DNA of 64,000 nt, from contig JAMXDE010000017.1 in the NCBI GenBank assembly GCA_026770025.1, forward strand, positions 930,001 to 994,000, given 5' to 3'. The notes beneath the pieces were generated by a model that saw only the letters and a program-made list of their open reading frames with translations, made no database searches and had not been told where the DNA came from. The translations under genes and the position numbers were made by a program. Every line of letters starts with the position of its first letter. Position 1 is the stretch's first letter. This document shows positions 1 through 12,200 of this stretch, in pieces. The stretch comes from Craspedostauros australis (taxonomy: Eukaryota > Bacillariophyta > Bacillariophyceae > Mastogloiales > Achnanthaceae).

Positions 1-86
1 AGTACTCGACATCATCGTAACTCCGCTCCGTAGGTACGTTGGGTGACTCCTTGCTCTTCTATTCCAAAACGTCACACTATCTTATG

Positions 87-3000
87 TTAGAGCGAGTGAA
101 AGCCAAGGATGGATGTCAACAGCAGGATCAGTCCCATCGACGTTGCAGCACGCGCCGATGTGGCACCACCGCTCTTGCGTTGCAAGAACGGATTGTCAAC
201 GCCGTCATCGCTTGATTCCGTGTTGGATTCCATTGGCGTGGATGTAGGTGCAAGCGTGGCAGCGTTGCCATCATCAGTCGCCGAAGATGTGGTTATCGGG
301 ACCGTTGGTTCTTGTGTGGTTGGCGCCATCGATGCATTGATCGTTGGCGTTGACGTCGGTTGTCCGGTTGGCGTGGCCGTCTCTTGATTTTGCGTCATTG
401 TTGGAGACGAGGTTGGGATCGACGAAGGACGAGCCGAATTGACGACGGTGGGAGATACCGATTGACTTTTCGTTGTCGGTCGCAAAGTTGGAGGCGCAGA
501 AGGGGATACGGAAGGCTGGGCCGTCGGCATCACGGTTGGTTGCGACGTCGGCAGGGCGCTTGGTTGCTGTGTGGGTGTTGCAGTTGGTTGGGATGTTGGT
601 ACAACAGTTGGCGTCGATGATGCCTTCGATGTCGGCGAGGAAGTTCCTGATGGTGCTTGCGACGGAATCATGGTTGGTGCACCGGTCGGTCCGCTTGGCA
701 ATGCCGACGGCTGGGCTGTTGGCTGGCCTGTTGCCATCGTGGGTGCGTCAGTTTGTTTGGAAGGCGCGCTTGATTGTTCGGTTGGAGAGGCGCTTCGGGC
801 ACTCGGAGCACTGGATTGCTGGGTCGGGGATGCAGTGACTACGGTTGGTAGGTTCGACTCCATTGTTGGTGCATTCGACGCCAGAGTTGGCGAATCCGTT
901 TCGATTGTGGGAACGTCTGATCTCAGAGTGGGAGCCGACGTTGTGATGGTTGGGGCAGGCGAAGACTGGGTGGGTGTGTCCGTCTCCATCGTCGGCATAG
1001 CACTAGCCATGCTTGGTGCATGCGTCTCAAGAGTGGGCGATGCAGTGGTGATCGTCGGCGACGACGTGGCTCGTGTGGGGCTGGAGGTTGGCCCGGACGT
1101 GGGCGGGATGTCGAATCGGCCGTAGACGATGATTTCCCACTCCACCAATATCTCCGACCCGTCATTCGTGGCGTCTTCGTCTCCCACAACTCCCTTCGAA
1201 ATGTCCGCCACTGTGAGCTTCCATTCGCCAATGGGAGATTCGCCCCAGTTGCGCATGGTGAGGAACTTCCAATCTTCGGCCGACCTGGTCTCTGGCCTGT
1301 TGCCAGGGTGCAAGATGGACTCGACTCCGGTTGGAGATGTGAGCTTGATATCCAGATCTCCACGTGATGGGTGGTCGATGTGGATGTACACTCCCACCGA
1401 TTCGGTGTAGAAATGATGCAACTGGGTGACCGGACCAGTAGTTTGTGACAGCGCACCATCGGACGATGAAGGCAGCATGATGCTGGATTGCACGGGAGCT
1501 GTGCTATCGTCTGGGATTGGCACATTCAGCACCCCGGATTCTCCGACCACGATGTCCTCAGGCGCGTACGGCGTCCACGTTTTCGCAGCGGCAACCGCCT
1601 TGGCCGCGTCAACAATGCCGAAGCCGTAGTAGTACGAGTGGTGCACTCCGGCTGTGTTCTTCACCCAATCATTGTCAAATTCATCAAAACCGTCTGTGGC
1701 AAACACGGGGTCGGACGTTTGTGCCAGGATGCCCTGCACGTCGCGCCATGTCAGTTCAGGGTTTGCCTCCAGCACCAGAGCAAGCACGCCCGATACAACC
1801 GGTGCGGAGAACGATGTCCCGAGTCCGTTGATGGCACAGGAGCCGTCGATGCCGGTTGTCACCATATTTCCCATATAATCGCCGTCTCCACCGGGTGCCG
1901 ACACAAGCAGCGCTGCGCCGGGTGTGGAATACGACGCATGCTGGCCGGACCTACCAACCGCGCCGACGGTGATGGTGAATCGTGTGTTCGTGAAGCCTTG
2001 CGCGTTGACGTTGGCGCCGGCCTCGAAGTTGTTGCCTGCCGAAAAGACGTAGAGGACGCCCTTGCCGTCTCTGCCCCGCGTGATGCCCTCGATGAGACCA
2101 CTGCTTTGAGATGGCAGAAGGCTGTTGTACCTGCAAACTCCATCGTTGAGGCGCAAATCCAGAAACTCGACGCAACCGACCTGATCTTCCTTGTAGTACC
2201 TGGAGCAATGACGGGTGATGGCATCGCGACAGTTGCCATCATCCCTTGGCGACGACATGAAATCGCAGATGTCGCATGGGAAAGAAGTCGCCACAGTGTT
2301 GCCGCTTCCAGAACCAGAATTTGGACGGTACGTGAAGGGACACTGTTGCAAGTGCCTGGCATTGATGCTGTATCCTGGTGCATCCTCGGACAACCAGCGA
2401 GAGCCTTTGTTGCTGTCGCTGTTATTGTCGCTGTCGGCAACCTGATCCAACACGACACGGCAGGCGGGGCTGCCGTAAGAATTCTGTGAGATATCCAAGC
2501 TGTCAAGGTTCAATGACAGGTACGTCCCGTCGCCCACCTCCAATATTCGGGGGTTGTCCTCTTGTACCAAATTGCACGCGGACAGAGTCGCGCCAGGTGC
2601 GACGCCGGTGCCGCATTTGGCGTTGTTGCCACTTGCCGCGAGGATGGATGCCACCCTGGTTCCGTGAGATTGATATGACGATGTGTCGATGGGAGACGGC
2701 AGGTATTCCTCGCAGGATGACGCCGTGTCGAAACGTCCTGCGAATTCGTCCAAGGTGGACTGAACACCGTTGTCGTTGACCCGCACATGGATGCCGCTTC
2801 CTGTGTAGCCCTGGTCCCACACGCTTCTGATGTTGATCATGTCCCATATCCATTTCTGCGCATCGTAGAGTGGATCGTCGAACGCAGGGTTGAACGATGA
2901 TTGGCACATTTCGTGTGCCGTTTCTGTGCTTCCCGATGCCAACGATGCCTTCAACGACACGTAGTCTGGAGCTTCGCACGTCGAGATTGTGCTACGGAAC

Positions 3001-3692
3001 AAGTAGTACGGTGAATTGAAGCAGGTTCCGTCGGTTGGGCACCAATTGCATCCGTTGTCCAGGCACCCCGTGCAATCTCCTTGGTACTGTCTGCAGAAAT
3101 CGTCGCAATCGAGGCAGTCGGCATCGTAGCAGGTGTCGGATGGGGAAAGTCCTGGCTTGCCGTGCTGCGAATCGCAGATTCCATTGCGCGCGGATGCGCA
3201 GCCATCACGGAAGACGTCGCAAGAAAAGTCGTTGAGGAGGTTGTCCAAATGGGCATCGGTATCGTCGCCATCTAGTTGTTCCTGCGCCATGAGGCCATTG
3301 AATGATTGCCTCAGTTGCTTTTGCTGCTGCTGCTGCTGCTGCTGCTGTTGTTGTTGTTTCTGAATAAAGGATGGATCAACGTATTGCTCTCGATGCAGAT
3401 CCACATTCAGATCCATTGTCTCTTCATATGCGTGGGATTGCAATGACGGTGCACTTGCCGCTGCACTTGCCGTCGCGACGATCAGAGATATCTTCAACAT
3501 GATGATTGCCAACGTTGGTTTGTGTTGCTGATTGACTCCATGCTGCGAAGGTGGCATCTTGGTGGTTCTTGTTGTTGCTGCTGTTTTGTGCTTTGTAGGA
3601 GATACCGAGAATGTGCCAGGAGATGCTGAGAGGTTGGTGATGTTGATGTTGGTGATGTCGATGTTGGTAATGTCGGAGTCGGTGGTTGGCAC
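87..3692 (-). CDS. Kexin/subtilisin-like serine protease with P domain and Pro/Thr-rich stalk
   Basis: Secreted or surface-bound endoprotease of peptidase family S8. The 1201-residue frame has the catalytic triad: Asp307 in VNDNGV, His343 in SHGTRVAS, Ser627 in GTSFSAP, with oxyanion Asn near 554 in SAGNN. Residues about 750-857 form a P domain as in kexin and furin (HPSRGDLDIKLTSPTG; WGESPIGEWKL). Residues 157-263 are Cys-rich. Residues about 863-1170 are a stalk of SPT/APT/QPT repeats, and the last 20 residues are hydrophobic, suggesting a GPI anchor or membrane tail. A signal peptide begins at Met65 (MLKISLIVATASAAASA), so translation may start there (position 3500) or at Met46 rather than at Met1. 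A Gln run at 113-124 is coded by CAG/CAA repeats. Family is clear; substrate is unknown. Confidence 0.9.
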   Translation of the reverse strand: MPTTDSDITNIDITNINITNLSASPGTFSVSPTKHKTAATTRTTKMPPSQHGVNQQHKPTLAIIMLKISLIVATASAAASAPSLQSHAYEETMDLNVDLHREQYVDPSFIQKQQQQQQQQQQQQKQLRQSFNGLMAQEQLDGDDTDAHLDNLLNDFSCDVFRDGCASARNGICDSQHGKPGLSPSDTCYDADCLDCDDFCRQYQGDCTGCLDNGCNWCPTDGTCFNSPYYLFRSTISTCEAPDYVSLKASLASGSTETAHEMCQSSFNPAFDDPLYDAQKWIWDMINIRSVWDQGYTGSGIHVRVNDNGVQSTLDEFAGRFDTASSCEEYLPSPIDTSSYQSHGTRVASILAASGNNAKCGTGVAPGATLSACNLVQEDNPRILEVGDGTYLSLNLDSLDISQNSYGSPACRVVLDQVADSDNNSDSNKGSRWLSEDAPGYSINARHLQQCPFTYRPNSGSGSGNTVATSFPCDICDFMSSPRDDGNCRDAITRHCSRYYKEDQVGCVEFLDLRLNDGVCRYNSLLPSQSSGLIEGITRGRDGKGVLYVFSAGNNFEAGANVNAQGFTNTRFTITVGAVGRSGQHASYSTPGAALLVSAPGGDGDYMGNMVTTGIDGSCAINGLGTSFSAPVVSGVLALVLEANPELTWRDVQGILAQTSDPVFATDGFDEFDNDWVKNTAGVHHSYYYGFGIVDAAKAVAAAKTWTPYAPEDIVVGESGVLNVPIPDDSTAPVQSSIMLPSSSDGALSQTTGPVTQLHHFYTESVGVYIHIDHPSRGDLDIKLTSPTGVESILHPGNRPETRSAEDWKFLTMRNWGESPIGEWKLTVADISKGVVGDEDATNDGSEILVEWEIIVYGRFDIPPTSGPTSSPTRATSSPTITTASPTLETHAPSMASAMPTMETDTPTQSSPAPTITTSAPTLRSDVPTIETDSPTLASNAPTMESNLPTVVTASPTQQSSAPSARSASPTEQSSAPSKQTDAPTMATGQPTAQPSALPSGPTGAPTMIPSQAPSGTSSPTSKASSTPTVVPTSQPTATPTQQPSALPTSQPTVMPTAQPSVSPSAPPTLRPTTKSQSVSPTVVNSARPSSIPTSSPTMTQNQETATPTGQPTSTPTINASMAPTTQEPTVPITTSSATDDGNAATLAPTSTPMESNTESSDDGVDNPFLQRKSGGATSARAATSMGLILLLTSILGFHSL

Positions 3693-3998
3693 GTGTTCCG
3701 TGACAACGAGTTGGTAACGTGGTGGTTTGGCGCTTGCAAAAATGTGAGAGGTGCTCCGTTTTGGATGTGTTCATGATGTATTCTCAGGGCTAAATACAAT
3801 ATAATGAATTACGGTTATTGATTAACGCTTGTCAGAAACAGTCATTGCGCAAACCAAGCGTGTCCCATTTCAAGATTTGGTAGACAGATCTATTCTGAAT
3901 CATGGATAACGGCTCCAGGAACCGGGAATGGTGTCAGAACAGATGCTCCGCTGGGAAGTGAGTTGTGCTGTTGTGGTTTTGACTGTGTGCGTACTTAT

Positions 3999-4160
3999 GA
4001 CCCGCCTGAGCCAAAATAGTACACCAAAGTCGGCGTCGCATCTGCGATCCTGATATAAACTTTAAGAGGCCTTACCATATACTTCCTTTAGATATATGTA
4101 GAAGAACTACATTCTTAAAACGTATATTGGATGGGTTAGGAGGTCATGAAGGTACCTATT
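3999..4160 (+). repeat. Dispersed repeat, copy A (inverted relative to copy B at 16.8-17.0 kb)
   Basis: The core at 3999-4042 matches the reverse complement of 16961-17004 at 42 of 44 positions. Weaker similarity continues for roughly 120 bases on the same side (to about 4160 here, down to about 16835 in the other copy). The core translates in one frame as TRLSQNST.KSASH in both copies. The family is not recognised. Confidence 0.7.
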
Positions 4161-7124
4161 CTTTCGTGTTGTATCGTGCATTAGATTCAGTTTTTGGGAT
4201 GCGACATGGATGCGACTCATCACTGACTCCAAATTTGATGTTGGCGAGCGGCGAAAATGTTCTTTTTTCCTCTCGCAGACGAACTTCAGCAAGACACTCT
4301 AAGCTGAACTCAGACGTGTCTACAGTCGTGTGAACGGGCACACATTCCGGCTGTTTTTGGCCCCAATTGATTGCACGCAGTTTCTCGCGGTGGACTTGGA
4401 ACAATAGGTGAGGAGGAGCAAAACTGCATCAGAATGCGATGGTACGTGCGTGCACTGCGCCGTACCATACGACATTAGGATGGGATGAAGGTGCAGAGCT
4501 ATCAGAATATTCCACCAGGTATAGTGGGATGCTACTTTTGCCTTTGCTGATGCTGGTAGTACTTCGTGAGCGCGGGAACTGTGATCACTGGCGGGTTCGT
4601 CAGACCATGATCTCGCGCGTTCCACGTGTGGCCTCTCATTTCATACAAGGGGCACGAGACTCTGTGACAAGATAGGTGCAGGAGGATAAGGTTCTTGTTC
4701 TGCGAAATAAAGTCAGCTGGCGACTACGGCACATTCCTGATGTACGCTGCTGTGCTCTGCTGTGCTCTTCTCGAGTTGCTGAGTTGCCGAGTCGCCGTTC
4801 GTTGCGCCTCTTCTGGAGGATTTCGGAGTCTTGTTGCTGTTGTGGAAGTTTGTGGCTTCATTTTGCTCTTTTCTTGATCACGTTTCATTCCTTTTCCTGG
4901 TTCTTTTCCATGTCGCACCCAAAGAATTGCTGTGTACTTTTTCAGATGTTGGTGGACAGACAGACGTGAGATGTGGTGTTTTGGTGGAAACATGCATGGA
5001 ACAAAACCAAATCAGATACTGCGCTCGCGAATTCTGGACTGCTTTGTGCCTGTTGATACACATTCCCCACGGAATCGTTTCTGGAGCGCCACAAAACTGC
5101 GGAGTGGCTCTGCGAGAACAGAATGATGTACCGCACTGAACACAGGAAGGAGAGTACAGCAGGAGATCATGTAATACATCTGTTTTTTATCGTACATGCC
5201 CACATTTGTATTATTCGCCCATCGGAGGCTGATCACGTTCGATCTTGTGATGGATCGGCTGACTTCCGCAGAATCAACATTCCACCGTCAATTCCAACCG
5301 TCAATTCCAACCGTCAACGATGGTGTTGCATCCACAAGGTGCGCTTGGTGGTCAGCGGCGCAGGCAGACTTGGAGTGCGAGGATTGTCAGCATTGTTACC
5401 CTCATAAGATAGGTATGACGATCAGTTCCATGGTGCGTTATCGTCTCCAGAGTTGTTGTGGATCAAAGACGAAGAACAACGATGTGCTGACCATCTGGAC
5501 GCCATATTGTGGATTGAGTTTAGGGTAATTGTATTGATTTGACAGCAGCGACGCATAGAACAACAATTCTTCTTGGCGCTGCGGCAATACGATGACAATT
5601 TTGCTCCAGGCGAAGACATCGATACCATCGTGTGTCTTTTTTTTTTTGCGCCATGAATTTGGTAACATCACTCGCTCTCGCTGATCGTCGTCATTCTCCG
5701 TTGTCTGCTGGGGCCGTTCGTGGCAGTCTGGATAGTCACAGAGCAAGCAACAGCCGGCGCCAACCATGAATGGCACCGGCGGTTGATGATTGGTGAACGC
5801 TGTTCCACAGGCGGATGCGATTTGTTGTCTCCCCCAGCGGTTGTTGGATGAGCGATAGACGAGAAGCTGGTGGTGATCATCTGTACGGAAAGCGTCAGGG
5901 CAGATGGGTGGGATGTTCTGAGCAATGAAACAATAGTGCCATACTAATGGATGAGGTAGTGTGGATGAGGCTGAGAGCTTGTTCCGATTTCCTCGCAAGC
6001 ACAAACATTTCCTAATTGATGGCGTGTGCTCGTCGTCTCTCCGCGATTGACTTGTGTTCGCGTGAGAGCAAAATGTGAGCCACTGCTCTGCGCCGAGAAC
6101 TGGTGTCCATTCGCAAGAGAACTGCGCATCCCGATTCACAAGTCGAGCGACAAATCGCGCACACTCCAGAATACATTCGTGACTTTCCGATACGATACGA
6201 CACGACATGACACGCTACTAATACCAGTACCATACGTATTGGATAGATTGACGAATGGATGGATGGAGCGAGCTGTGATCATCCCAAGGATACCGTATCG
6301 ACACACTTGGCGACGAACCATAGTCCAAGCATTGGTACCATCGCAGGACATGGTGCAGATGGGTGGAGCAAACGCTGGTACGTGCAGCCACAAATTGCTA
6401 CACGCAACTGTGAAAGGGAATGGCGCAAGTCACTGATTAGCTCATGGGCAGAAGGCAGCACTTTTGCCTTGGAGTCAGTCCATTTGTACCAGACAATGTT
6501 ACCAGCATCGTGGAGATTGCGTTGTACTTGGAGCAGAGCATTTGGGATCGATCATTCAAGAATCTTATTCCATTCGGCATGCCGCTTGGTGTCGGCGGCG
6601 ATGGTGTCCATGTAGCATTCTGTGGCAATGCTGCAGGTGCCCACCTTGTGCCTACTCTAGCAATCCACTGATTAGATTCTTATCATTGAACGATAGGTAT
6701 GTTCATACACTAGACAGTGTACGACAGCACCATCATACCCACTCTGGCTTGCGCAGGAGTGTGAGAGCCACAACCAGGAGTTGTGCCGTGCCAACTCCTT
6801 GTTTGCCTTGGGTCCTCCGTATCCAATTTCTGGTTCCCCGATTTTCTCCCAAATCATTCTTGTGGATTTTTCAATAGTGGTATACGATGTTGTTGCGTGG
6901 GTAGCGCATTTGCAAACATTACTGCATTCATCCTTTGCACGATCCTCTCCGTTGGATGAACTCCATACCTTGATTTCAACGCTGCCGACATACCCACCCA
7001 CCAATACGATGCATGCGATTCACCCTGTGCTATTTTTAGTTCGGCGCGTTGTGTTGCCGGATTCTCGTTTTCTCTCGTGTTATTTCTCACGATAAAGTTG
7101 CAATATCTTCCCCTTTCCGCTGCG

Positions 7125-7466
7125 TTCACGGACTCCATCGGTTTCGACAGCCACATGCCCGGACTGCCATCGTCTTCTTCGCCTTGTCGTCTACTTTTTA
7201 GTCGTCCAATTTCATTTCGCAATTCCGCCTGGTGCTATTCCTATGCCAACAAAAGCATACCTATGTAGGGACCCCGTGATATTCTTCGCACTAACATTTT
7301 TGCACCCTCACCTGAACGTTTCCATCACGCATTCTATCAGTTTCGACGTCTGGAGGGACGAACCACTCTCGTCCCCTCCGCCTCATTGTTTACTTTGTAG
7401 TCGTCCAATTGTTATTTCGCAATTCCGTCTGGTGCTATTTCTATCCCACCAAATCCATACCCATGC
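7125..7466. repeat. Diverged 199-bp direct repeat, two units
   Basis: The segments around 7125-7266 and 7324-7466 are related at an offset of 199 bases. The best-preserved part is AGTCGTCCAATT, followed by a TTTCGCAATTCC segment and TGGTGCTATT. Divergence is substantial, so the duplication is not recent. No function is evident. Confidence 0.6.
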
Positions 7467-8181
7467 AAATTCCGCTCCGTCGACATGCACCTTCTGGAGG
7501 GCATCGTCAGTGTCATGCACGATTGCCGCGATTGAGATGAGTCTATGCCATTCCAGTTGCATCAACCATTCATATTCCTCAATACTGTATGGTGTCCGGC
7601 TGATGGGAAAGGGGAGGTTGTGCCTGAGCGATCTACACGCTCCGAATTGATGTTGCTCGCAATCCTCTTGCGAGGGCTCCGGGCTCCTGCAGACTGTGTG
7701 TTGACTTTCAATTACTCGCGGATCCGTGTGGTGTTGGCCTTTTCGAATTCCACCAATGGAAGGAGATGAACATGGCATTGATACAGATGGTTACGCAGGT
7801 TTGCGGATGACCCGGATGCTGGAGATGCTGCGGGGCATGATTTCCTACCGCTTGGCATCACGAGGCCAACGACTCAACCAACAGAATCGACGATCAGCGA
7901 CGGCAGTGGACTAATGGCAGCGGCTTCCGAAATATGTGAAACTACGGACGCGCTTCTGCACCATTGTAATCGCTGCGCTTTTGCGGTTCCATCATGGTTC
8001 GAAGATCGACTTGGCGTCTTCTACTTGTCTCATACTCGACAATACACTGCATGCCATGGTCGATGCCCGATCCAGTTTTGGTGTCTTGATCGAAAATGTG
8101 GGTGTGGTGTGGGAGTTGTTGTTGTGATTTTGGCGCACCTCGGTCGAATCTGATTGGATGGGAATCATCAATGGTTCAGTG

Positions 8182-8220
8182 TAAATGTCGTTTGTTGCTC
8201 ACGAGGATGAACGACATTTA
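8182..8220. repeat. 11-bp perfect hairpin
   Basis: TAAATGTCGTT at 8182-8192 is mirrored by AACGACATTTA at 8210-8220, with a 17-base loop. It could be a small foldback remnant or a structured RNA end. No gene end lies next to it. Confidence 0.4.
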
Positions 8221-8369
8221 ACAAACGAACAACGAAGAACCAAAGTATGTCCGAAAATCAAGAAAACAACACGACGAGATCACAAATGACAGATTCATGG
8301 ACCAACCACCAATCTCCGACGCACCAATCAAAAGCAACAGGCAGAACAGAATGTCCGCCCCCAGCGAAC

Positions 8370-8544
8370 TCACATCACACATCACACATCACACATCCCG
8401 CATCCCACACCACACACCACACACCACACACCACACATCCCACATCCCACATCACACATCACACACCACACACCACACACCACACACCACACACCACACA
8501 CCACACACCACACACCACACACCACACACCACACACCACACACC
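8370..8544. repeat. CA-rich minisatellite, 7-bp unit CCACACA
   Basis: A nearly continuous tandem array built on CCACACA, with variant CATCACA and CATCCCA units at its left end. It is open in several frames (His/Thr/Pro runs), which explains the spurious open frames here. Confidence 0.9.
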
Positions 8545-8830
8545 CAACGACTGTACTCTTGCCCATTCACTGCGGATACTTCAATCGTCGCATCTGAGAC
8601 GATCGGCACCGACAGCCAACACAACTCCAAATGGCAGCCAACGAAGAACAGATCGATTGTATTCAACCGTGTTGCGTTCGGCCACCAGGGAAGTAATCAT
8701 TACACACTCGATCGCCTCTCACGATGCCAACGCAAATGATGAGAAATTGAGGCTACAATCGATGAGAATAAAAGTATTATGAAATTCAATAGAGAATGAA
8801 TGGACAGACGGATTGATGTAGCACTCGTTG

Positions 8831-8849
8831 CTCTCTCTCTCTCTCTCTT
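8831..8849. repeat. CT dinucleotide run upstream of the 9208 gene
   Basis: About nine CT repeats lie about 360 bases upstream of the ATG at 9208. Similar CT/GA runs lie upstream of other genes in the window (24230-24249 and 27362-27387). They may be promoter-proximal pyrimidine tracts or ordinary microsatellites. Confidence 0.5.
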
Positions 8850-9207
8850 GCACTTGCACTTGCTCTCTCGTTGTGTTGGCGCCGCGTCACACTCACTCTT
8901 TCGCCAGAATAAAAATCGCAGATGGTTCCACATACATTCTCCAATCACAACCACGTATGCACCCATGAGCGACCGTTGAACTGTTGCTGCCGATCTCGAC
9001 ACAAACACATCCCTCATGCTGTTGTGAACAAATAGGCATGTGCTGCTTTGGCTTGTTGAGTGTTGTTGTCGCTGTCTGCTGCATTCTCCTATCTACAATG
9101 TTAGCACAACACTCAGTGCTCCCCAACATCGAGATCATTCAGAATCATCCGTGCCTTCCCCCACCTGCATCATCCATCAGCCACCAAGCCACCACCGCTA
9201 TCGCATC

Positions 9208-12200
9208 ATGACCCATCCACGTGAGGATTCAAGCATCGATCCCAATCCATCCCAATCAAAGGTGCAACGTCGAACAGCAAATGCTGGCACATCCATCCAT
9301 CACCAACCACCTCATGGGCACTACGCATCGTACCAATACTCTGCACCTGTCGGGCCGAACAACCATGGCAGCATCCACAGCCCTCCTCTCCCCATGGTTG
9401 CGAATCATCATGTCCCTCCCAATGCACAACCTCCTTCCTTTTGCATCCCCAGCTACATCAGTACAGGCATGGGTGGTCTACCATACTCGACATTCCACCC
9501 CAACAACAGCATAGCAACTCCCACTTCCAACTACATGGGGCCCAACTGTTTTGGCATTATGCCTTGCAAGCAATGTCTGACCCTGTTCTGCAGTCACTGC
9601 AGTAGGCCACCATTTTGCCCAAACTGTGCGTCATCCATCGGCGGAGGTGCACGTCACGCAGGTGTGAATGCCTTTGTGCCACAGGCAAATTCGTTCTCCA
9701 TTGGGACTCGTAGTGATGCTGCTGCGCCCACACGCCCCAAGCGCAAATCATCAGCAACCAGACGCAGGACGCCAAATCAACACGCAGGAGATGATGTGCT
9801 CGCGCGACGAGATGTCGCTGTGTCTATGGAAGAGTGCGAGTCGGATTGTGCGAGTACGAACAGTGCCGATGACACCGATGTCGAGTATGTTCCAGAAGCA
9901 GAGGATGCTGTAAACAGAAAAGGACTACTTATATCTATCTTCAGATCAGCAGGCATTGGCATTCGAGCAATTTCGAAATTCCCTGTGCGTGGATTTGGAG
10001 GCATCCCACCAAGGGGAGCCAAGCGCCACTGGAGTCTCATCAAACGAATCTGGAAAGAGCTGTGTAGCGGAACATCCGAACATGCAGTCTTCCCTGGCGC
10101 GAAACCATCACCTCAACTTTGGGAAGCCATGACCTTCGTGCGACATCGCAAACAACTCCCTCCTGTGTTGCTGGAGCAGACTCTCTGTCATTTAGCCTTC
10201 TGGGGGAATCGAGACCTGTCACTGACTGCTCGTGCGGTTTTGGCAATGACCTGCAACTCTGGACGCTGCACCCGAATCCTGGCCATGCACTACGGTGGCT
10301 TGTCGAAAGAGGACAAGGCGAAGGTCATGCCAGGATGTCGAACCATGTCTCGTACAGCACACAGGCGACTGTCGCGCGCTGGAGGTGCGATCCTTGCTGG
10401 AGGCCAGTTCCCACACGCAGACTACAAGTACCGTGTCAAGGAATCTAGTCTCCAGGGCGTAGTCTCGTTTCTCACCTCCATGTTCCAGTACCGGCCAGGC
10501 ATCACAAGGAGCGTCAAGTTGGCTGGTGTTCTGTTCCCAGACCTGCCTATCTTCATTCGCGGATCAATACCAGAAGAGCAGCTCTTTGCCAAGTACAAGA
10601 ACACAACAGATGACCCAGTTGGTATGCCTGCCTTCAAGAGTATCCTGACATTGCTCACGCGACGTGGCAAGTGTCAAACCGGCCTGTCCTCCTTCTACAC
10701 AGACACTCTGACTGTATTCATGCACTTTCAAAGCATGATCAAGAGAGTCATGGAACTGCTTCAGACTCAGAACAAGGAACATCAAGACAAAGAGCTCGTG
10801 TCTGAACTTCTGGATGATGCACAGGCCATCATCACGGACAGTGATTCTGTTCTTTCATTTGCGAAATGGGAATACGCGAACAAGCACATCCAGGTGAAGA
10901 CAACAACGGATAATCTACATTCCGCAGAGTTCGCACTGACAAATGGCTCCCTCCCGTTTGTGAACCAAGCATGCAAGCAATGTGCAGATGTCATGACGTT
11001 TTTCCCGATTCGTGTTCGCAACTTCATGAAAACTGCCACCAACAGCATCACTGGCAACACGTTCGAATTGGATCGCATGGCTGCAGCAATTAACCTGTGT
11101 GATGACGCTCTGCGCCAGTACATGGCCCACCAAGTGAGACAAAAGGTACAAGCGCAGAAGATCAAAGAGGAAAAGGAGCGCCTCAAGGACCATCCAGATC
11201 GCATCATTGCCGTGCTTGATCACAAGCAACGCATCCTCCCAACGGAGAATCAGGAAGCTCAGAAAGCGTTCTTCGGAAAAAACGGAATGTCTCTCCTTGG
11301 TGTCATGACAATCCAATACAAGAACGGTAAGTTCGAGTACCGATTCATTGACATGGTGATGAAGGGGCGGAACAAGCAGGATCATGTCCAAGTTGCTGGT
11401 GCCATCAAGATTCTACATTCTACTGTGCTTCCAAAGCTTCACAAGGGGGTCAAAGAGGTCGTATTCCAAAGTGATAATGCCAGTTGTTTCGCGAGTCCGG
11501 CACTGATGAGGTACATGCATGGACTGAACCAGGGAGAGGTTGAAGTTGAATACATGATGCCGGAGAAGAAGAAGAAGAAGCGGAAGACAACAGCCAAGAA
11601 CAAGGGCAAGCACAAGGACAAGGCTAAGTATCCACCTCCCCCCAAAATCAACACAGAACAGTCATCTTATCATGACGCGAAGGCTGCATCATCCACGAAG
11701 GCCAAAGCACAGCAAGACACCGGAACCCGCCCTCCCAAACCACAACTCCAAATCATCCAATGGCTGTACACCGAGGCACAAGCTGGCAAGAGCGCTTTGG
11801 ACGGACACTTCGGTTTTGTCTCACGTCAACTCAGGTTGTATGTGGACAGTGCCAGGGACGCAAAGATTGCCACCGAAGGCGATGTTTTCAAAGTGCTGAA
11901 AGCTGCCAACATCAAGGGGACAACAACGCTTCTGTTGGATCTGAGCAGATTGGGACATGCCATCATGTGTGGTGTGGACGGAAAGGAAAAAGCATTCGCG
12001 ACCAACCGAGTTTCCGTTCGCGCCACCCATCAAATTGATCTGATTGATGACAAAATCCAGGTCACAGCATCATCGGGCTTGACGCATCCAGAGACTATCA
12101 CGCAGGGCAAGATCGACAAGTTCGACATTCTCCATCTCGATGTCACTTGCAATGATGAGGACATCACCGAGGTCTCACCAGCATTCGTGATGGATCCACA

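Larger units (their letters stand above)
3693..9207. other. Gene-poor stretch with small repeats
   Basis: No gene here is supported with confidence. Open frames on both strands are short and overlap one another. The longest, 256 codons on the minus strand at 5438-6208, has no recognisable domain, signal or repeat. The stretch holds a 44-bp core repeat near 4.0 kb, a 199-bp direct repeat near 7.2 kb, a hairpin at 8.2 kb, a 7-bp satellite at 8.4 kb and a CT run at 8.83 kb, each listed separately. Confidence 0.5.

Noticed and set aside
109-1125. Plus-strand frames over the Pro/Thr-rich part of the protease gene
   Set aside because: They mirror the repeat codons of the minus-strand protease and have no signal, domain or start context of their own.
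1488-2489. 333-codon plus-strand frame
   Set aside because: It lies wholly antisense to the catalytic domain of the protease, whose motifs are unmistakable.
5438-6208. 256-codon minus-strand frame in the gene-poor region
   Set aside because: It is long enough to notice, but there is no domain, composition signal or repeat, and other frames overlap it.
8370-8544. Possible CRISPR-like array
   Set aside because: The units are 7 bp and continuous, with no spacers; it is a simple satellite.
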